Numbered from the stretch's first letter, positions 9,503-19,571 are shown. The stretch: 64,000 nt of DNA from Microvirga lotononidis (GCF_034627025.1 NZ_CP141049.1:682001-746000), one strand, 5' to 3'. A program made the numbers and translations. The notes: generated from the letters alone by a model not told the origin.

Positions 9503-11049
9503 CGGGAGCGCCGCAGGTGTAGGACCCGGACCCCGGCCGAGATCGTTCCCTCGATGCCGGCGCGCTTCTGGTACTCTTTGGCGAAGGCAGGCTGCGCCTC
9601 ACGCTCGCGAGCCGCTGCAAGGGTCTCGTGCTCCTCTTGTGGGCGCAGCGTCAGAAGCCGCCGCTCGCTTCGGGTACACTGTGCCTTCACCGGACAGGGA
9701 CGACAGTGGGTTGTCGAGAAGCGCACCTTGAAGGCGGTTCGTCCCTGCCAGTAATCGGGACGCCAGCTCCGGCTCTCGTGCCCGGCCGGACAGATCGCGA
9801 CTTGCCGATCCCAATCGAAGATGAAGTCCTGCAAGGTGAAGCCATCACCGGATTGGGTCTGCCACTGATAATTCTGGGGAGCCGGCCCCAGGAGCGTGAC
9901 GCCATAGGTCCGGCGACTGGCGACGAGTTGATCGGCCGCGACGTAACCAGCATCGACAAGATGGGTGTCGGGCAGCAGACCTTTGGCTTCGAGCGCCGCA
10001 TGGATGTCTTCGAGAGCGTCGCGATCCACGACCGGTGCCGGCGTAGTCTCCACATGCGTGATCAGGTGCGGGCCGCCCTCGTCACAAGCCTCGGTCAGAT
10101 GAACCTTGTAGCCAATCCAGGTCGTCGTCCCCTTATTGGCATAGTGGACCTCTGGATCGTAGGGCGATCCGGCCATCAGCAGGGAGGGTGGAAATCCCTC
10201 ATGCTCAGTCCGCCACCGCACCCGGGGAGTGGTCTCAGAGCATAGGCCATCCTCAGGTTCTCCGGTCTGAGCCGGGGCGGTGAGACAGAAATTCTGCACC
10301 CAGACCTGCCGCAGCAGCTCAACAGCCGGGATCTCGCGCAACCATGCTGGTGCGTCAGGGGCTGTGATCGCCGCGAGCAACCGATGGCCATCGTGCCCGA
10401 TCTGTTCAGCGTAGGCGCGCCGCTTCGCCTCGCCTTGCGGGACGTCATAGTCGTCAGCCCGCCTGCCATACCGCTCGATCCAGGCGGGATTGGCATGAGC
10501 GCGCAACCATGCGGGAGCCGCGGAGGCCAAGACATTGAGGGCCGCCCGCATGGTCTCGGTCGCGCAGGCGAGACGGTTCAGGGAACGGACGGCTCCGAGC
10601 ACATGCGTGGAGTCGGTGCGCTGGCGGCCTCGGGCGCCCAGCAGCTTGTGCTCCCGGCACAGAACCAGAAGCGTATCGAGGAGCTGCTCTTCTAAGCCTC
10701 CCGCCACCACACGACTGCGGAATTCGCTCAGAACCGAGGCATCGAAGCCAGGGTCGGTGAGTTCCAGGCCCAGCAGATACTTCCAGTCGATGCGGCTGCG
10801 GACCGCATCAGCCGCCCGCCGATCAGAGAGGTTCTCAGCGAACTGCAGCAAGCTCACCAGCGCCAACCGCCACGGGCATTCGGCTGGCTGCCCGCACGGG
10901 GCGAAGAGGGACGCGAACTGGGCGTCGGAGAAGATCGTCCCAAGGTGGTCACGCAGGCGCAGATAGGGGCTGCCATGCGGGAACGCAGCACGGGCGACGG
11001 CTGCCGTTGCGGTCGGGACATCACGGCACAGGGTCGGGCGGAGCGACAT
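9349..11049 (-). CDS. IS1182-family transposase
   Basis: 566 residues, full length for IS1182. N-terminal PYLRLRDHLGTIF, the ELTDPGFDASVLSEFRSR helix block, RTDSTHVLGAVRS (first Asp), LVDAGYVAADQLV (second Asp) and the C-terminal cysteine-rich CRPCPVKAQC then KRAGIEGTISAGVR with the Glu. No frameshift. It sits in the 3' end of an IS701 gene. Confidence 0.92.
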   Translation of the reverse strand: MSLRPTLCRDVPTATAAVARAAFPHGSPYLRLRDHLGTIFSDAQFASLFAPCGQPAECPWRLALVSLLQFAENLSDRRAADAVRSRIDWKYLLGLELTDPGFDASVLSEFRSRVVAGGLEEQLLDTLLVLCREHKLLGARGRQRTDSTHVLGAVRSLNRLACATETMRAALNVLASAAPAWLRAHANPAWIERYGRRADDYDVPQGEAKRRAYAEQIGHDGHRLLAAITAPDAPAWLREIPAVELLRQVWVQNFCLTAPAQTGEPEDGLCSETTPRVRWRTEHEGFPPSLLMAGSPYDPEVHYANKGTTTWIGYKVHLTEACDEGGPHLITHVETTPAPVVDRDALEDIHAALEAKGLLPDTHLVDAGYVAADQLVASRRTYGVTLLGPAPQNYQWQTQSGDGFTLQDFIFDWDRQVAICPAGHESRSWRPDYWQGRTAFKVRFSTTHCRPCPVKAQCTRSERRLLTLRPQEEHETLAAAREREAQPAFAKEYQKRAGIEGTISAGVRVLHLRRSRYIGLAKTHLQHVLTAAAMNLIRLGAWFADTPLARTRQSTFTKLMMAPVPA

Positions 11050-11123
11050 GGGGACCTCCGGAATGATAGTGCTGCCCCTAAAGCCAGAACGCTAATCCCT
11101 ACATCAAGGGCTCCAGCCCATTC

Positions 11124-12497
11124 CTAAGAAACAACGAGTTCGGTTGAGGCGAGCTCTGCCTTTTCCAGGACGTAGCCGAGCGACTTGGCGCGGCGGCGAA
11201 GATTGCTCAGCACCCGCTGCCGATAGCGTTCCTCGTAGTACGCCGCCCCCGGATCGGCGTAGGCCATGCCGTGACGGAGCGTGTTGTAGATCAGCACCGC
11301 GATCTTGCGCGCTGTCGCCGTGATCGCCTTGACCTTGCCGACCCGCGCGGCCAGCCGCCGGTAGAAGGCGCCCAGCGCTGTCTGGGTGCGCCCGATCGCG
11401 CCCGCGGCCAGCCGCAACAGTGCCGCGACCCGACTGCCGGAGCGGCGCGTGCGGCTCGACAGCACCTTGCCCCCAGAGATCTTGTTGTGCGGCGCGAGAC
11501 CCAGCCAGGAGGTGAAGTGCTGGGCGCTCGGCCAGGCCGCGAGATCCGGGCCGCACTCGCTGACGAGCTTGAGCGCCAGGTAGGGTCCGATCCCATCGAT
11601 CTGGGTCAGGTCGACCCCGAGGATCGCATGCAGGGCCGCGCGCACCGGCACGGCCGGCTCATGGGCCTGCGGCTGCGCGCGGCGGGGCGGCGGCAGCGGC
11701 ACCGCCGGGGGCGGGCTGGCCGCCTTCAGGCGCTCCAGCACGGCCGCGATGCGCTCGTCGCAGGCGGCCACCTTGGTCTGGTAGACCTCATACAGTTCGA
11801 GCGCCTGGGCCAGGGCGAAGATGTGCTCCTCCCGGTCGTTGCCGACCAGCGCGGCGCGCAGGGTCGCGAGCGGGGTCTTGCAGCGCCCGTCGCGCAAGGC
11901 GGCCAGGCGGTCGGGATCACGCTCGCCTGCCACCAGGGCCCGAATGATGCGCAGCCCCGTCTGGCCGGTGATGTCGGCCACCACGTGATGGAGCTGCAGG
12001 TTCATCTGGGTCAGCGCCTTCTGCATGTGCTGGATGTGGGCAGCGGCAGCTTCCAGGAGGCGCTCACGCTGGCGCAGATAAGAGCGCAGGGTGGCGATCT
12101 CGCCTTGCGGCTGGAAGCTGGCCCGCAGGAGCCCGTACTCATGCAGGCGCTGCAACCACTGGGCGTCGCACACGTCCGTCTTGCGGCCCGGCACCTGCTT
12201 GACCTCGCGGGCATTGACGACCACCACCGCGAAGCCGCGTTGGGTGAGGATCTCGTAGAGCGGGATCCAGTAGACCCCAGTCGATTCCAGGGCCACCGTG
12301 GTGACCCTGCACTGCCCAAACCAGTCGGCGAGGCGCTGCAGGTCACCCGTGAAGGTGCCGAAGGTGCGCACCGGCTCGGGATCGCAGCGGGACGAGACGG
12401 CTGCCACATGGATCCGGGCGCCGATGTCGACGGCGGCCGCATGGGGATGGATCGGGGCAAGATCCCGCTGCAGGTGGGACGGCGATTTGCGCGGCAT
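11124..12497 (-). CDS. IS110-family transposase
   Basis: 457 residues. RuvC-like DEDD domain at the N-terminus (AAVDIGARIH, TVALESTGVYW, RKTDVCDAQWLQ) and the C-terminal transposase-20 domain (DGIGPYLALKLVSECG, FTSWLGLAPHNKISGGK) with the essential Ser region. A proline-rich linker lies near residues 250-275. The 282 bp upstream (12498-12779) are non-coding and could hold the element's 5' bridge RNA. Ends not resolved. Confidence 0.9.
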   Translation of the reverse strand: MPRKSPSHLQRDLAPIHPHAAAVDIGARIHVAAVSSRCDPEPVRTFGTFTGDLQRLADWFGQCRVTTVALESTGVYWIPLYEILTQRGFAVVVVNAREVKQVPGRKTDVCDAQWLQRLHEYGLLRASFQPQGEIATLRSYLRQRERLLEAAAAHIQHMQKALTQMNLQLHHVVADITGQTGLRIIRALVAGERDPDRLAALRDGRCKTPLATLRAALVGNDREEHIFALAQALELYEVYQTKVAACDERIAAVLERLKAASPPPAVPLPPPRRAQPQAHEPAVPVRAALHAILGVDLTQIDGIGPYLALKLVSECGPDLAAWPSAQHFTSWLGLAPHNKISGGKVLSSRTRRSGSRVAALLRLAAGAIGRTQTALGAFYRRLAARVGKVKAITATARKIAVLIYNTLRHGMAYADPGAAYYEERYRQRVLSNLRRRAKSLGYVLEKAELASTELVVS

Positions 12498-12779
12498 GGC
12501 AGGCTCCTCCTTTGTGACATCAACGGAGGGCGGGGCTGCGCGAGATCATCACATTCCTAACCGGGATCGCCTGGGCGTCACCACTCTCAAGTGCGCAGCA
12601 GCCCGTGGACCATGTTCGCCATCGGGGTTGGGACCACCACATGGGCATCGGCCGCTCCCCTCCGCAGCCGATCATAGAGCGCCCTGTTTCTCCCGCCACA
12701 GGCGGATTGAAAATTCGCGACCGTTCGCCAGCAGTATCGGGAAAGTGGAGAGCACTTCTTATCATCCAGGAGGTGCTCC

Positions 12780-13046
12780 ATGCCCCACACACGCTTTACG
12801 AGAGAGTTTCGGGATGAGGCGGTGCGGCTCGCTCTGACCAGCGGCCGCAGCCGACGGGCGATTGCTGAGGATCTCGGCGTCGGCCTGTCGACCCTGCGCA
12901 GCTGGATCGACCGTCGCCGTGAGCACGAGATCGACGCTCCGCCCGAGGAGCGGCAGGAGGACATGGCGACCGAGCTGAAGCGGCTGCGGCGCGAGAACGA
13001 GATCCTGCGTCAGGAGCGGGAGATCCTCAAACGGGCAACCGCTAAT
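12780..13046 (+). pseudogene. IS3-family orfA, interrupted
   Basis: MPHTRFTREFRDEAVRLAL, HTH (AIAEDLGVGLSTLRSW) and the leucine zipper ENEILRQEREILKRAT, typical of IS3 orfA. IS1111 is inserted immediately after LKRATA; the normal ending FFAKEGSR is found on the other side just before orfB at 14466. An AGGAGGTGCTCC ribosome site precedes the start. Confidence 0.85.
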
Positions 13047-13117
13047 GGCATGGACCGGCCGTGCTCCCGGAGGGAGCATGGGAGGGCGGGATTGTTCCGC
13101 AGGCAAGGAACCATGCC

Positions 13118-14173
13118 ATGACACAGCAGACCATGACGGAGACCATCGCCACGATCGGCATCGACCTGGGCAAGAATACTTTCCACCTCATTGGCATGGA
13201 TGCCCGCGGCAAGATCCTGCTGCGCCGCAAGATCGCGCGCGGGCAGCTGCAATCCTGCCTGGCCAATGTCTCGGTCTGTCTGATCGGAATGGAGGCCTGC
13301 GCCGGGGCTCATCATGTTGGGCGCCAGCTCGCTGCCCTCGGACATGACGTGCGCCTGCTGCCAGCCCAGTACGTGAAGCCTTTCCTTAAGGGCCACAAGA
13401 ATGACTACCGCGATGCCGAGGCCATTGCGGAGGCGGTCCAGCGCCCGACCATGCGGCCGGTGCCGCTGAAGTCGGCCGAACAACTTGATCTGCAAGCGCT
13501 TCATCGGGTGCGCCGCCGCCGGATCGGCCAGCGCACGGCGGTGATCAACCAGATCCGCGCCTTCCTGCTCGAATGCGGCCTTCCGGTGCGTCAGGGGCTC
13601 GCGGGCTTGCGCGAGGCGCTTCCCACGCTGTTGTCTCAGCGCACGGACGTGCTCTCGCCGCGGATGATCCATCTGATCGAGGATCTGTCAGAGGATTGGC
13701 GGCACCTGGACGAACGCATCGAGACGCTCACCCGGGACATCACGGCCCTGGCGCGAGAGGACGCGGGCTGCCGGCGGTTGATGGATATCCCGGGCGTCGG
13801 GGTGATCACCGCCAGCGCCATGGTGGCGGCGGTCGGCACCGGAGCGGCTTTCGCCAAAGGCCGCGACTTCGCTGCTTGGCTGGGGCTGGTGCCCAAGCAG
13901 ATCTCAACCGGCAATCGCACCATCCTGGGCGGCCTCTCCAAGCGTGGGAACCGCTACTTGCGCACCCTGTTTGTGGGCGGCGCCCAGGCTATTCTGCAGC
14001 ACCCACACAACTGGCCGAGATATCGCTTCGGCCATTGGCTGATGACAGCGGCCCCTCGGCTGCACCGAAACGTTCTGGCTGCCGCGTTGGCCAACAAACT
14101 GGCGCGCATCGCCTGGAGCGTGTTGTACCGCGAACGAGGCTATGACGCGGGGATTGCCACCCAAGTGCCGTAA
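13118..14173 (+). CDS. IS1111-group (IS110-family) transposase
   Basis: 351 residues from MTQQTMTETIATIGIDLGKN; the ATG at 13118 is preferred since an earlier ATG is out of frame. DEDD residues in GIDLGKNTFH, IGMEACAGAHH and HKNDYRDAEAIAE; C-terminal domain DIPGVGVITASAMVAA and FAAWLGLVPKQISTGN. Intact. Confidence 0.92.
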   Translation: MTQQTMTETIATIGIDLGKNTFHLIGMDARGKILLRRKIARGQLQSCLANVSVCLIGMEACAGAHHVGRQLAALGHDVRLLPAQYVKPFLKGHKNDYRDAEAIAEAVQRPTMRPVPLKSAEQLDLQALHRVRRRRIGQRTAVINQIRAFLLECGLPVRQGLAGLREALPTLLSQRTDVLSPRMIHLIEDLSEDWRHLDERIETLTRDITALAREDAGCRRLMDIPGVGVITASAMVAAVGTGAAFAKGRDFAAWLGLVPKQISTGNRTILGGLSKRGNRYLRTLFVGGAQAILQHPHNWPRYRFGHWLMTAAPRLHRNVLAAALANKLARIAWSVLYRERGYDAGIATQVP

Positions 14174-14440
14174 GGTCGTTTTAGCCGCAGGCGTTTCGGC
14201 TATCGAGTTCCCACCGAGGTTTGCGGGAAGGATGTGACAGGATGGATGAACGGTCGCCGGGCGCACTGGAAGCCTGAGCGAAAAAATGGCCCGTTGAGGT
14301 CTCACCGCTAAAAAGACCCAGTGCGCGCGGATTTCCATGATGGCCCGGAGCAGGTGCTCCACCCAGAGGCCGGATAGATTGATGCAAACCGTCTCTCATC
14401 CAATCTGAAGCAGCCCTCTTGCAACGCACGGCCGGTCCAT
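14174..14440 (+). other. IS1111 3' non-coding end, candidate seekRNA/bridge RNA region
   Basis: 267 bp between the transposase stop and the right inverted repeat, with no credible gene. IS1111 elements encode their guiding RNA downstream of the transposase; the position is the only evidence here. Confidence 0.4.
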
Positions 14441-14465
14441 AGATTTTCGCCAAGGAGGGAAGTCG

Positions 14466-14636
14466 ATGAAGTTCCAGTTCATCGATGTGGCGAAAGAGAG
14501 CTTCCCCGTCACCCGTCTGTGCCAGGTCCTCGGTGTCAGCCAGAGTGGCTACTTTGCCTGGAGATCGCGTCCAGCCAGCCCGCGCCAGCGGGAGGATCTG
14601 GTGCTGTTGGCCCACATCCGCTCGGCCTCACCCTGA
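14466..14636 (+). pseudogene. IS3-family orfB, 5' fragment
   Basis: MKFQFIDVAKESFPVTRLCQ, the HTH-like start of an IS3 orfB, to LLAHIRSAS, followed by a stop in foreign sequence. It belongs to the orfA at 12780. The catalytic domain is gone. The 2.77-kb IS1111+IS256 module starts 14 bp further on. Confidence 0.85.
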
Positions 14637-14720
14637 GTTATTTCGGAATGTGATGGAGTGGATGCCCCCTCCTGACGGCATCACAATGTGCCAAGGTGGT
14701 GATCTGAGGATCATTCACAA

Positions 14721-15764
14721 ATGGAGAGGGCATCCGTGACAGACGTTAACATCATTGGTCTCGACCTTGCAAAGCGTGTCTTTCAGGCGCACGGCGCCCG
14801 CGCCGATGGGAGCGTGGCCTTTCGCCGGAAACTGACCCGCCAGCAGGTTCTGACGTTCTTCTCCAAGCAGCCACGTTGCATTGTTGCGATGGAGGCCTGC
14901 GCCACAGCGCATGACTGGGGCCGCGAACTTCAGGTTCTCGGGCATGAAGTGCGGCTCATCCCGCCGGTCTATGTAAAACCTTTCGTTAAGCGCCAGAAGA
15001 ACGACGCGGCGGACGCAGAGGCCATCGCCGAGGCGGCGGCACGCCCGACCATGCGGTTCGTCACAGTCAAAACCGAGGAACAGCAGGCGCGAGCGATGGT
15101 CTTCCGCACGCGGGATCTTCTCGTGCGCCAACGCACGCAGCTGATCAATGCGCTGCGGGGGCATCTCGCCGAGCACGGCGTCGTCGCGCCACAGGGAACA
15201 GCCAAAGTGAAGCTGCTCAGCGATGTGATCGAGGACGTCAACACGACCCTTCAGCCACTGGTCGTCGAACTCGGTCGCCTCTATCTCGACCAGATCGCAG
15301 CCCTCGACGGCAAGATCGCGGATCTCGAGAGGGTGTTGAAACGCGAGGCCGCGCGTGGGGTGACGACGTCACGCCTGCAGACCATGCCCGGGATCGGGCC
15401 GATCACCGCAATGGCGATCGAAACCTTCGCACCGCCGATGGAGAGCTTCAGACGCGGACGCGACTTCGCCGCCTGGCTCGGGCTTGTCCCGGTCCAGCAC
15501 TCCACCGGCGGCAAGCAGGTGCTCGGGCGCACCTCGAAGATGGGCCAGCGTGATATCCGACGTCTGCTCATCATCGGCGCGATGGCTGTCGTCAAGAGCG
15601 CAGGGCGCAAGAGCGCGCCGGAAGGCTCCTGGCTTGCCCGCATGCTGGCGCGCAAGCCGAGGATGCTCGTGGCCATTGCGCTGGCGAACAAGATGGCGCG
15701 GTCCGCCTGGGCCATGCTGACGAAAGGCGAGGACTTCAGAGTTCCGGCAGCAACGGCGTCGTGA
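14721..15764 (+). CDS. IS1111-group transposase (module copy 1)
   Basis: 347 residues. DEDD pattern in NIIGLDLAKRVF, VAMEACATAHDW and RQKNDAADAEAIAE; C-terminal TMPGIGPITAMAIETF and FAAWLGLVPVQHSTGGK. Intact; protein identical to the copy at 22350. A GTG 15 bases inside is an alternative start. Confidence 0.92.
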   Translation: MERASVTDVNIIGLDLAKRVFQAHGARADGSVAFRRKLTRQQVLTFFSKQPRCIVAMEACATAHDWGRELQVLGHEVRLIPPVYVKPFVKRQKNDAADAEAIAEAAARPTMRFVTVKTEEQQARAMVFRTRDLLVRQRTQLINALRGHLAEHGVVAPQGTAKVKLLSDVIEDVNTTLQPLVVELGRLYLDQIAALDGKIADLERVLKREAARGVTTSRLQTMPGIGPITAMAIETFAPPMESFRRGRDFAAWLGLVPVQHSTGGKQVLGRTSKMGQRDIRRLLIIGAMAVVKSAGRKSAPEGSWLARMLARKPRMLVAIALANKMARSAWAMLTKGEDFRVPAATAS

Positions 15765-16118
15765 TCGGGAGATCCGGCATCGATCCTGCCGGTGCGTCAG
15801 GCGTGTGAGGAGGTCGAGGAACAGTAAGGGCAAAACGATCGGTCAGATCGGGAGCAGGAAAAGCATTATCACCCAAAGAGCTTCGCGCTCGGGAATTTGA
15901 TCTGCACCTGCTCCGCGTATCTCCATACCGGCCAGCGGCATGATCATGGCCGCAACAGAAGGCCTGATACATGACCGCACCCGATCACATGCCGAAGCTG
16001 TTCAGAAATCCCTTGCGCGAACGGGGGCATCCATACATGGGTGATGACGGATTGAGAAAGGCGACGTATCGAGGCGGGTGTCGAGCCTGCCTGAACCTCT
16101 CCAGGAGAGCGATACGTC
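15765..16118 (+). other. IS1111 3' non-coding end joined to IS256 left end
   Basis: 354 bp without a gene. The first about 270 bp are the 3' end of the IS1111 element (candidate guide RNA), ending at GGGGGCATCCA; the IS256 left repeat (GTGATGACGGATT) starts at about 16041, followed by the IS256 leader. Confidence 0.55.
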
Positions 16119-17387
16119 ATGAACGAGACTACCAGCATTGTCCGCCTTCGTCAGCCCGACACGATCGACGATCCCCTGACCGATCTTCTCCGAGCCGGCG
16201 CGCGCAAGCTGCTGGCCCAAGCCATCGAGAGCGAGGCCGAGGCTTATCTGGCCAGCATGCGCGATCTCAAGCTGCCGGACGGCCGCGAGCGCCTGGTCCG
16301 GCACGGGCATGGCCCCGAGCGCATGCTCCAGACCTGCATCGGCCCGGTGGCGGTCCGCCGGGTCAAGATCCGCGACCGCGGCGCCACGGATGATGCCGAC
16401 CGCATCCGCTTTACCTCGGCGATCCTGCCGAAATGGGCGCGGCGCACCAAAAGCTTGGATGCGCTGCTGCCGATCCTGTACCTGCGCGGGCTCTCGACCG
16501 GCGACTTCCAGGAGGCGCTCTCCGCCCTGCTCGGCCAGGATGCGCCCAACCTCTCGCCCTCGGTGATCGCCCGGCTGACCGGCGAATGGCAGGGCGAGTA
16601 CGAGCGCTGGCAGACGCGCGACCTGTCGGCGCGCCGCTACGTCTACGTCTGGGCCGACGGCGTCTACCTCCAGGCCCGGATGCAGGATCAGGCCGAATGC
16701 ATCCTGGTGCTGATCGGCGCGACACCGGAGGGCAGGAAGGAGCTGATCGGCTTCCAGGCCGGCGTGCGCGAGAGTGCCCAGAGCTGGCGCGAGCTGCTGG
16801 TCGAGATCAAGCGGCGGGGTCTGTCGATTGCGCCTCACATTGCTGTGGGAGACGGAGCGCTGGGCTTCTGGAAGGCGCTCGACGAGCTCTTTCCCGGCAC
16901 GCATCATCAACGCTGCTGGCTGCACAAGACCGCGAACGTGCTCAACAAGGTGCCCAAGTCCGTGCAGCCCGGCATGAAGGGGGCCCTGCGGGAGATCTAT
17001 CTCGCCCCGACCCGCGCTCAGGCCGAGGTCGCCCTCGATCTGTTCGAGGACGCCTATGGCGCACGCTATCCGAAGGCGGTGGAGTGCCTGCGCAAGGACC
17101 AGCGGGCGCTGCTAGCCTTCTTCGACTGGCCGGCTGAGCACTGGATCCATCTGCGCACGACGAACCCGATTGAGAGCGTGTTTGCGACCGTGCGGCACCG
17201 CACCGTGCGCACCAAGGGCGCGCTGTCTCCAACGACTGCTCGCCTGATGGTGTTCAAACTCATCATGGCGGCTGCGAAAACCTGGCGCCGGCTGATGGGT
17301 GAAAACCAGTTGCCGAAGGTGATCGCCGGTGTCAGATTCCAGGACGGCAGCGAGGTCATCCCGCTGCCGACAAACAGCGCCGCCTGA
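16119..17387 (+). CDS. IS256-family transposase (module copy 1)
   Basis: 422 residues, MutR-type DDE: VYVWADGVYLQA (Asp), HIAVGDGALGFW (Asp), LRTTNPIESVFATVRHRT (Glu). Differs from copy 2 in two patches: RMLQTC versus RTLQTG near residue 70, and LSIAPH versus LAIPPR near residue 235. Intact; AGGAGAGCG precedes the start. Confidence 0.93.
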   Translation: MNETTSIVRLRQPDTIDDPLTDLLRAGARKLLAQAIESEAEAYLASMRDLKLPDGRERLVRHGHGPERMLQTCIGPVAVRRVKIRDRGATDDADRIRFTSAILPKWARRTKSLDALLPILYLRGLSTGDFQEALSALLGQDAPNLSPSVIARLTGEWQGEYERWQTRDLSARRYVYVWADGVYLQARMQDQAECILVLIGATPEGRKELIGFQAGVRESAQSWRELLVEIKRRGLSIAPHIAVGDGALGFWKALDELFPGTHHQRCWLHKTANVLNKVPKSVQPGMKGALREIYLAPTRAQAEVALDLFEDAYGARYPKAVECLRKDQRALLAFFDWPAEHWIHLRTTNPIESVFATVRHRTVRTKGALSPTTARLMVFKLIMAAAKTWRRLMGENQLPKVIAGVRFQDGSEVIPLPTNSAA

Positions 17388-17418
17388 TCGGCCCCATCAC
17401 CTAAATTCCGTCATAGCT

Positions 17419-17717
17419 GGCTCGAGGTCACGGTGTGTCACTATCCCACCGGCTGCTCGAAGTGGAACCCAATTGAGCACCGGCTCTTCAGCTTCATCAG
17501 CTTGAACTGGGCTGGCGTGCCGCTGCGGACCTTTGCGACGATGGTCCGCTACATTGCCGGAACCGTCACGGCAGCCGGGCTGCGGGTGAATGCTCGCCTC
17601 AAGCGTGGTGGCAATGAGACCGGGGAGCGGGTCTCCGACGAGGTCATGCGTCGCCTCCACCTGAGGCCGCATGCCGTCTGTCCCGCATGGAATTACACGC
17701 TCTCGCCGCGAACTTGA
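17419..17717 (+). pseudogene. ISAzo13-family transposase, C-terminal relic
   Basis: Translates LEVTVCHYPTGCSKWNPIEH to YTLSPRT. Bases 17419-17753 are the same as 51146-51480 of the full ISAzo13 copy and include its right terminal repeat (GCCAAGCCCT). The 5' part has been lost at the junction with the IS256 end. The following 285 bp (17718-18002) hold nothing recognisable. Confidence 0.9.
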
Positions 17718-18002
17718 TAACCTGAATTGGCAAATAGTTGGCTGCCAAGCCCTAGGTGATTTCGGCTGTCATGTTGACTGACGTTAGGTTACCGTCGCAG
17801 GATTGTACGCTACAGGTTTGCTCAATTGGCGCCATCCTGGAGACTGTCTCGCAGACCAAAAGACCGGGTGCGGCTGCCTGGCTTCGAGCTCTATACCCCG
17901 GCGTCTCGAGCGACCGTCTAAATGGCAACAGGCGTAAAGTGAACTGCAAGCCGCTTGACCCTTCGTACTGGCTCGCTGACCTGAGGACCAGCGACTGGGA
18001 AA

Positions 18003-18395
18003 CTATTGCGTGACATCCTCATCCCTATTTCTCTTCAGAGCGGTATCGAGGCATTGGAGTAACGCTTGCTCGTCGAACGGCTTGCTCAGGAGACAAACCA
18101 CTCCAGTTTTCAGCAGTCGCGGCCGAATGCTCTCCTCGGGGGAAGCCGTGATAAAAATTGTTGGTATGCCCTGATCTTGGGCGATCAAGAATCGGTGCAG
18201 CTCGATTCCGCTCATGCCCGCCATTTGAACATCCGTGATCAGACACGCCGTATCGCTCACGTACGCGGACTGCAAGAAGTCTTCAGCGGATTCAAACAGA
18301 TGAACGATCATTCCAATTGAGCTCAGAAGGCTGTTCATCGCGGTCCGAACGGACTCGTCATCGTCGATGACCGAAATGATCGGAACTTTGGACAA
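18003..18395 (-). CDS. FixJ-type single-domain response regulator
   Basis: 130 residues, receiver only. ISVIDDDESVRTAM supplies the acidic pocket, CLITDVQMAGMSG the phosphoacceptor Asp (near residue 54), FITAS the Thr and LLSKPFDEQ the Lys. No output domain, so it would act as a phosphate shuttle or by protein contact. Closest relative in the window is the receiver at 19848-20219. Likely part of a two-component set with the FixJ-like gene and the broken PAS gene between them. Confidence 0.85.
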   Translation of the reverse strand: MSKVPIISVIDDDESVRTAMNSLLSSIGMIVHLFESAEDFLQSAYVSDTACLITDVQMAGMSGIELHRFLIAQDQGIPTIFITASPEESIRPRLLKTGVVCLLSKPFDEQALLQCLDTALKRNRDEDVTQ

Positions 18396-18539
18396 GTGGC
18401 CAACCTTCCCGATGTGGGGAATGGAAAGCTCTCTGATTACGAAGCCGCTGTAAGTGCCAAGAGTATGAAGCGAATATACTCCAATGATATAATACTTAGG
18501 TTTTACAGGCGCGATGGCCTCGTGCGTGTCGCCAGAGGC

Positions 18540-18876
18540 TCAGTCGTTCTCTTCACCTCCGCTAAACTCAGCCGTCGCTTCGGACGGCAGATCGATCTCA
18601 GGGACGATCAAGGCCGCCTGTTGCCCTACCGTCGTGACGCCGGTGACATGCGCCAGCTCCATCTGTGTCTCGCGTGAGGTCTCCCGATCGGCCTCATGGA
18701 AGAGACTCAGCACAGACCGCCCAGTCAGCTTGCCGACAGTGTAGCCGAGCTGCACAGCGCCAAAGGGATTGATGGATAGGATGGTGCCGGGCACATCGGT
18801 GATGAAGTATGGTCGGGTTGTTCTCGAATACGGCCTGCCATGGCTCCCCGCTGTTCATTGAGCGGGAATTTGTCAT
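18540..18876 (-). pseudogene. PAS-domain sensor fragment, frameshifted
   Basis: First frame MTNSRSMNSGEPWQAVFENN-P, second frame GTILSINPFGAVQLGYTVGK to FHEADRETSRET. In PAS kinases of this group the text between is MYFITD; two bases are missing near 18817, which breaks the frame. No kinase domain follows, so it is a relic of a PAS histidine kinase that could have served the neighbouring regulators. Confidence 0.7.
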
Positions 18877-18917
18877 CTCAGCGCGGGCCCCCTCGCACTG
18901 TCTCCGTGCCCGTGGGC

Positions 18918-19571
18918 CTACTGTGAGGACGAGTGACCTCTGAGCACCTCGGCCATTTTCACCAGATCGGCCAGCGAACGTGCGCCCATTTTCCGCATGA
19001 CTTGGCCACGGTGGATCTTGACAGTGATTTCGCTGATCCCCAGTTCCCCCGCAATTTGCTTGTTCATCAGGCCGGCGGCGACCAGGCTCATCACCTCGCG
19101 CTCGCGCTGAGTCAGGGTCTCGAAACAGGCCCGCAGGTCCGACAGCTGGTTCGCGGCCCGTCGCTGCTGACGATTGCGCTCGAGCGCCATGGCGACCGCA
19201 TCCAGCATGTCCTGATCGCGAAACGGCTTGGGCAGGAAATCGACGGCTCCAGCCTTCATGGCTTGCACCGACATTGGAATGTCACCATGGCCCGTTATGA
19301 AGATGATGGGAATGTGAATATTTGCTTTGGCCAGCTCCGCCTGAAGGTCGAGGCCGCTCAGTCCTGGCAACCTGACATCAAGCACCAGACAACTTTCCAC
19401 GTCCGGAAAGGTGCTGCGCAGTAGTTTGGCGGCGGAACTGAACATCTCGACTTTGAGCCCGACAGAGCGAAACAGGCTTCCGAGTGCATCGCGCAGGGAT
19501 TCGTCGTCATCCACGATAAAGATGACCGGCTCTTCGGCGTTCGCAGGCACTGGAGCTGAACGGTGCGACAT
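18918..19571 (-). CDS. FixJ/NarL-family response regulator
   Basis: 217 residues from MSHRSAPVPANAEEP, start supported by GGAGAG. Receiver (IFIVDDDESLRDAL, CLVLDVRLPGLSG with the phosphoacceptor Asp, FITGHGDIPMSVQAM, FLPKPFRDQ) followed by a LuxR-type HTH (LTQREREVMSLVAAGLMNKQ). This is the FixJ subgroup. DNA-binding regulator; target and partner kinase not identifiable from the window. Transcribed alone, with about 276 bp of non-coding sequence upstream. Confidence 0.92.
   Translation of the reverse strand: MSHRSAPVPANAEEPVIFIVDDDESLRDALGSLFRSVGLKVEMFSSAAKLLRSTFPDVESCLVLDVRLPGLSGLDLQAELAKANIHIPIIFITGHGDIPMSVQAMKAGAVDFLPKPFRDQDMLDAVAMALERNRQQRRAANQLSDLRACFETLTQREREVMSLVAAGLMNKQIAGELGISEITVKIHRGQVMRKMGARSLADLVKMAEVLRGHSSSQ

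Larger units (their letters stand above)
13047..14440 (+). mobile_element. IS1111-type element in IS3
   Basis: Carries the 15-bp inverted pair ATGGACCGGCCGTGC (13050-13064) and GCACGGCCGGTCCAT (14426-14440) and one transposase gene. No target duplication, as expected for IS1111. Insertion splits an IS3 element at the end of orfA. Confidence 0.85.
14651..17419 (+). repeat. 2.77-kb direct repeat, copy 1 (IS1111+IS256 module)
   Basis: Same sequence as 22280-25048 (offset 7629). The left half appears identical; the IS256 half has a few clustered differences. The left tip is the IS1111 end (TGGATGCCCCC, 14659-14669, inverted copy at 16023-16033) and the right tip is the IS256 end (ATGACGGAATT in inverted form). 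Confidence 0.95.

Noticed and set aside
15971..16393. frame on the + strand spanning the IS1111/IS256 junction
   Set aside because: Its second half is an out-of-frame reading of the IS256 transposase.
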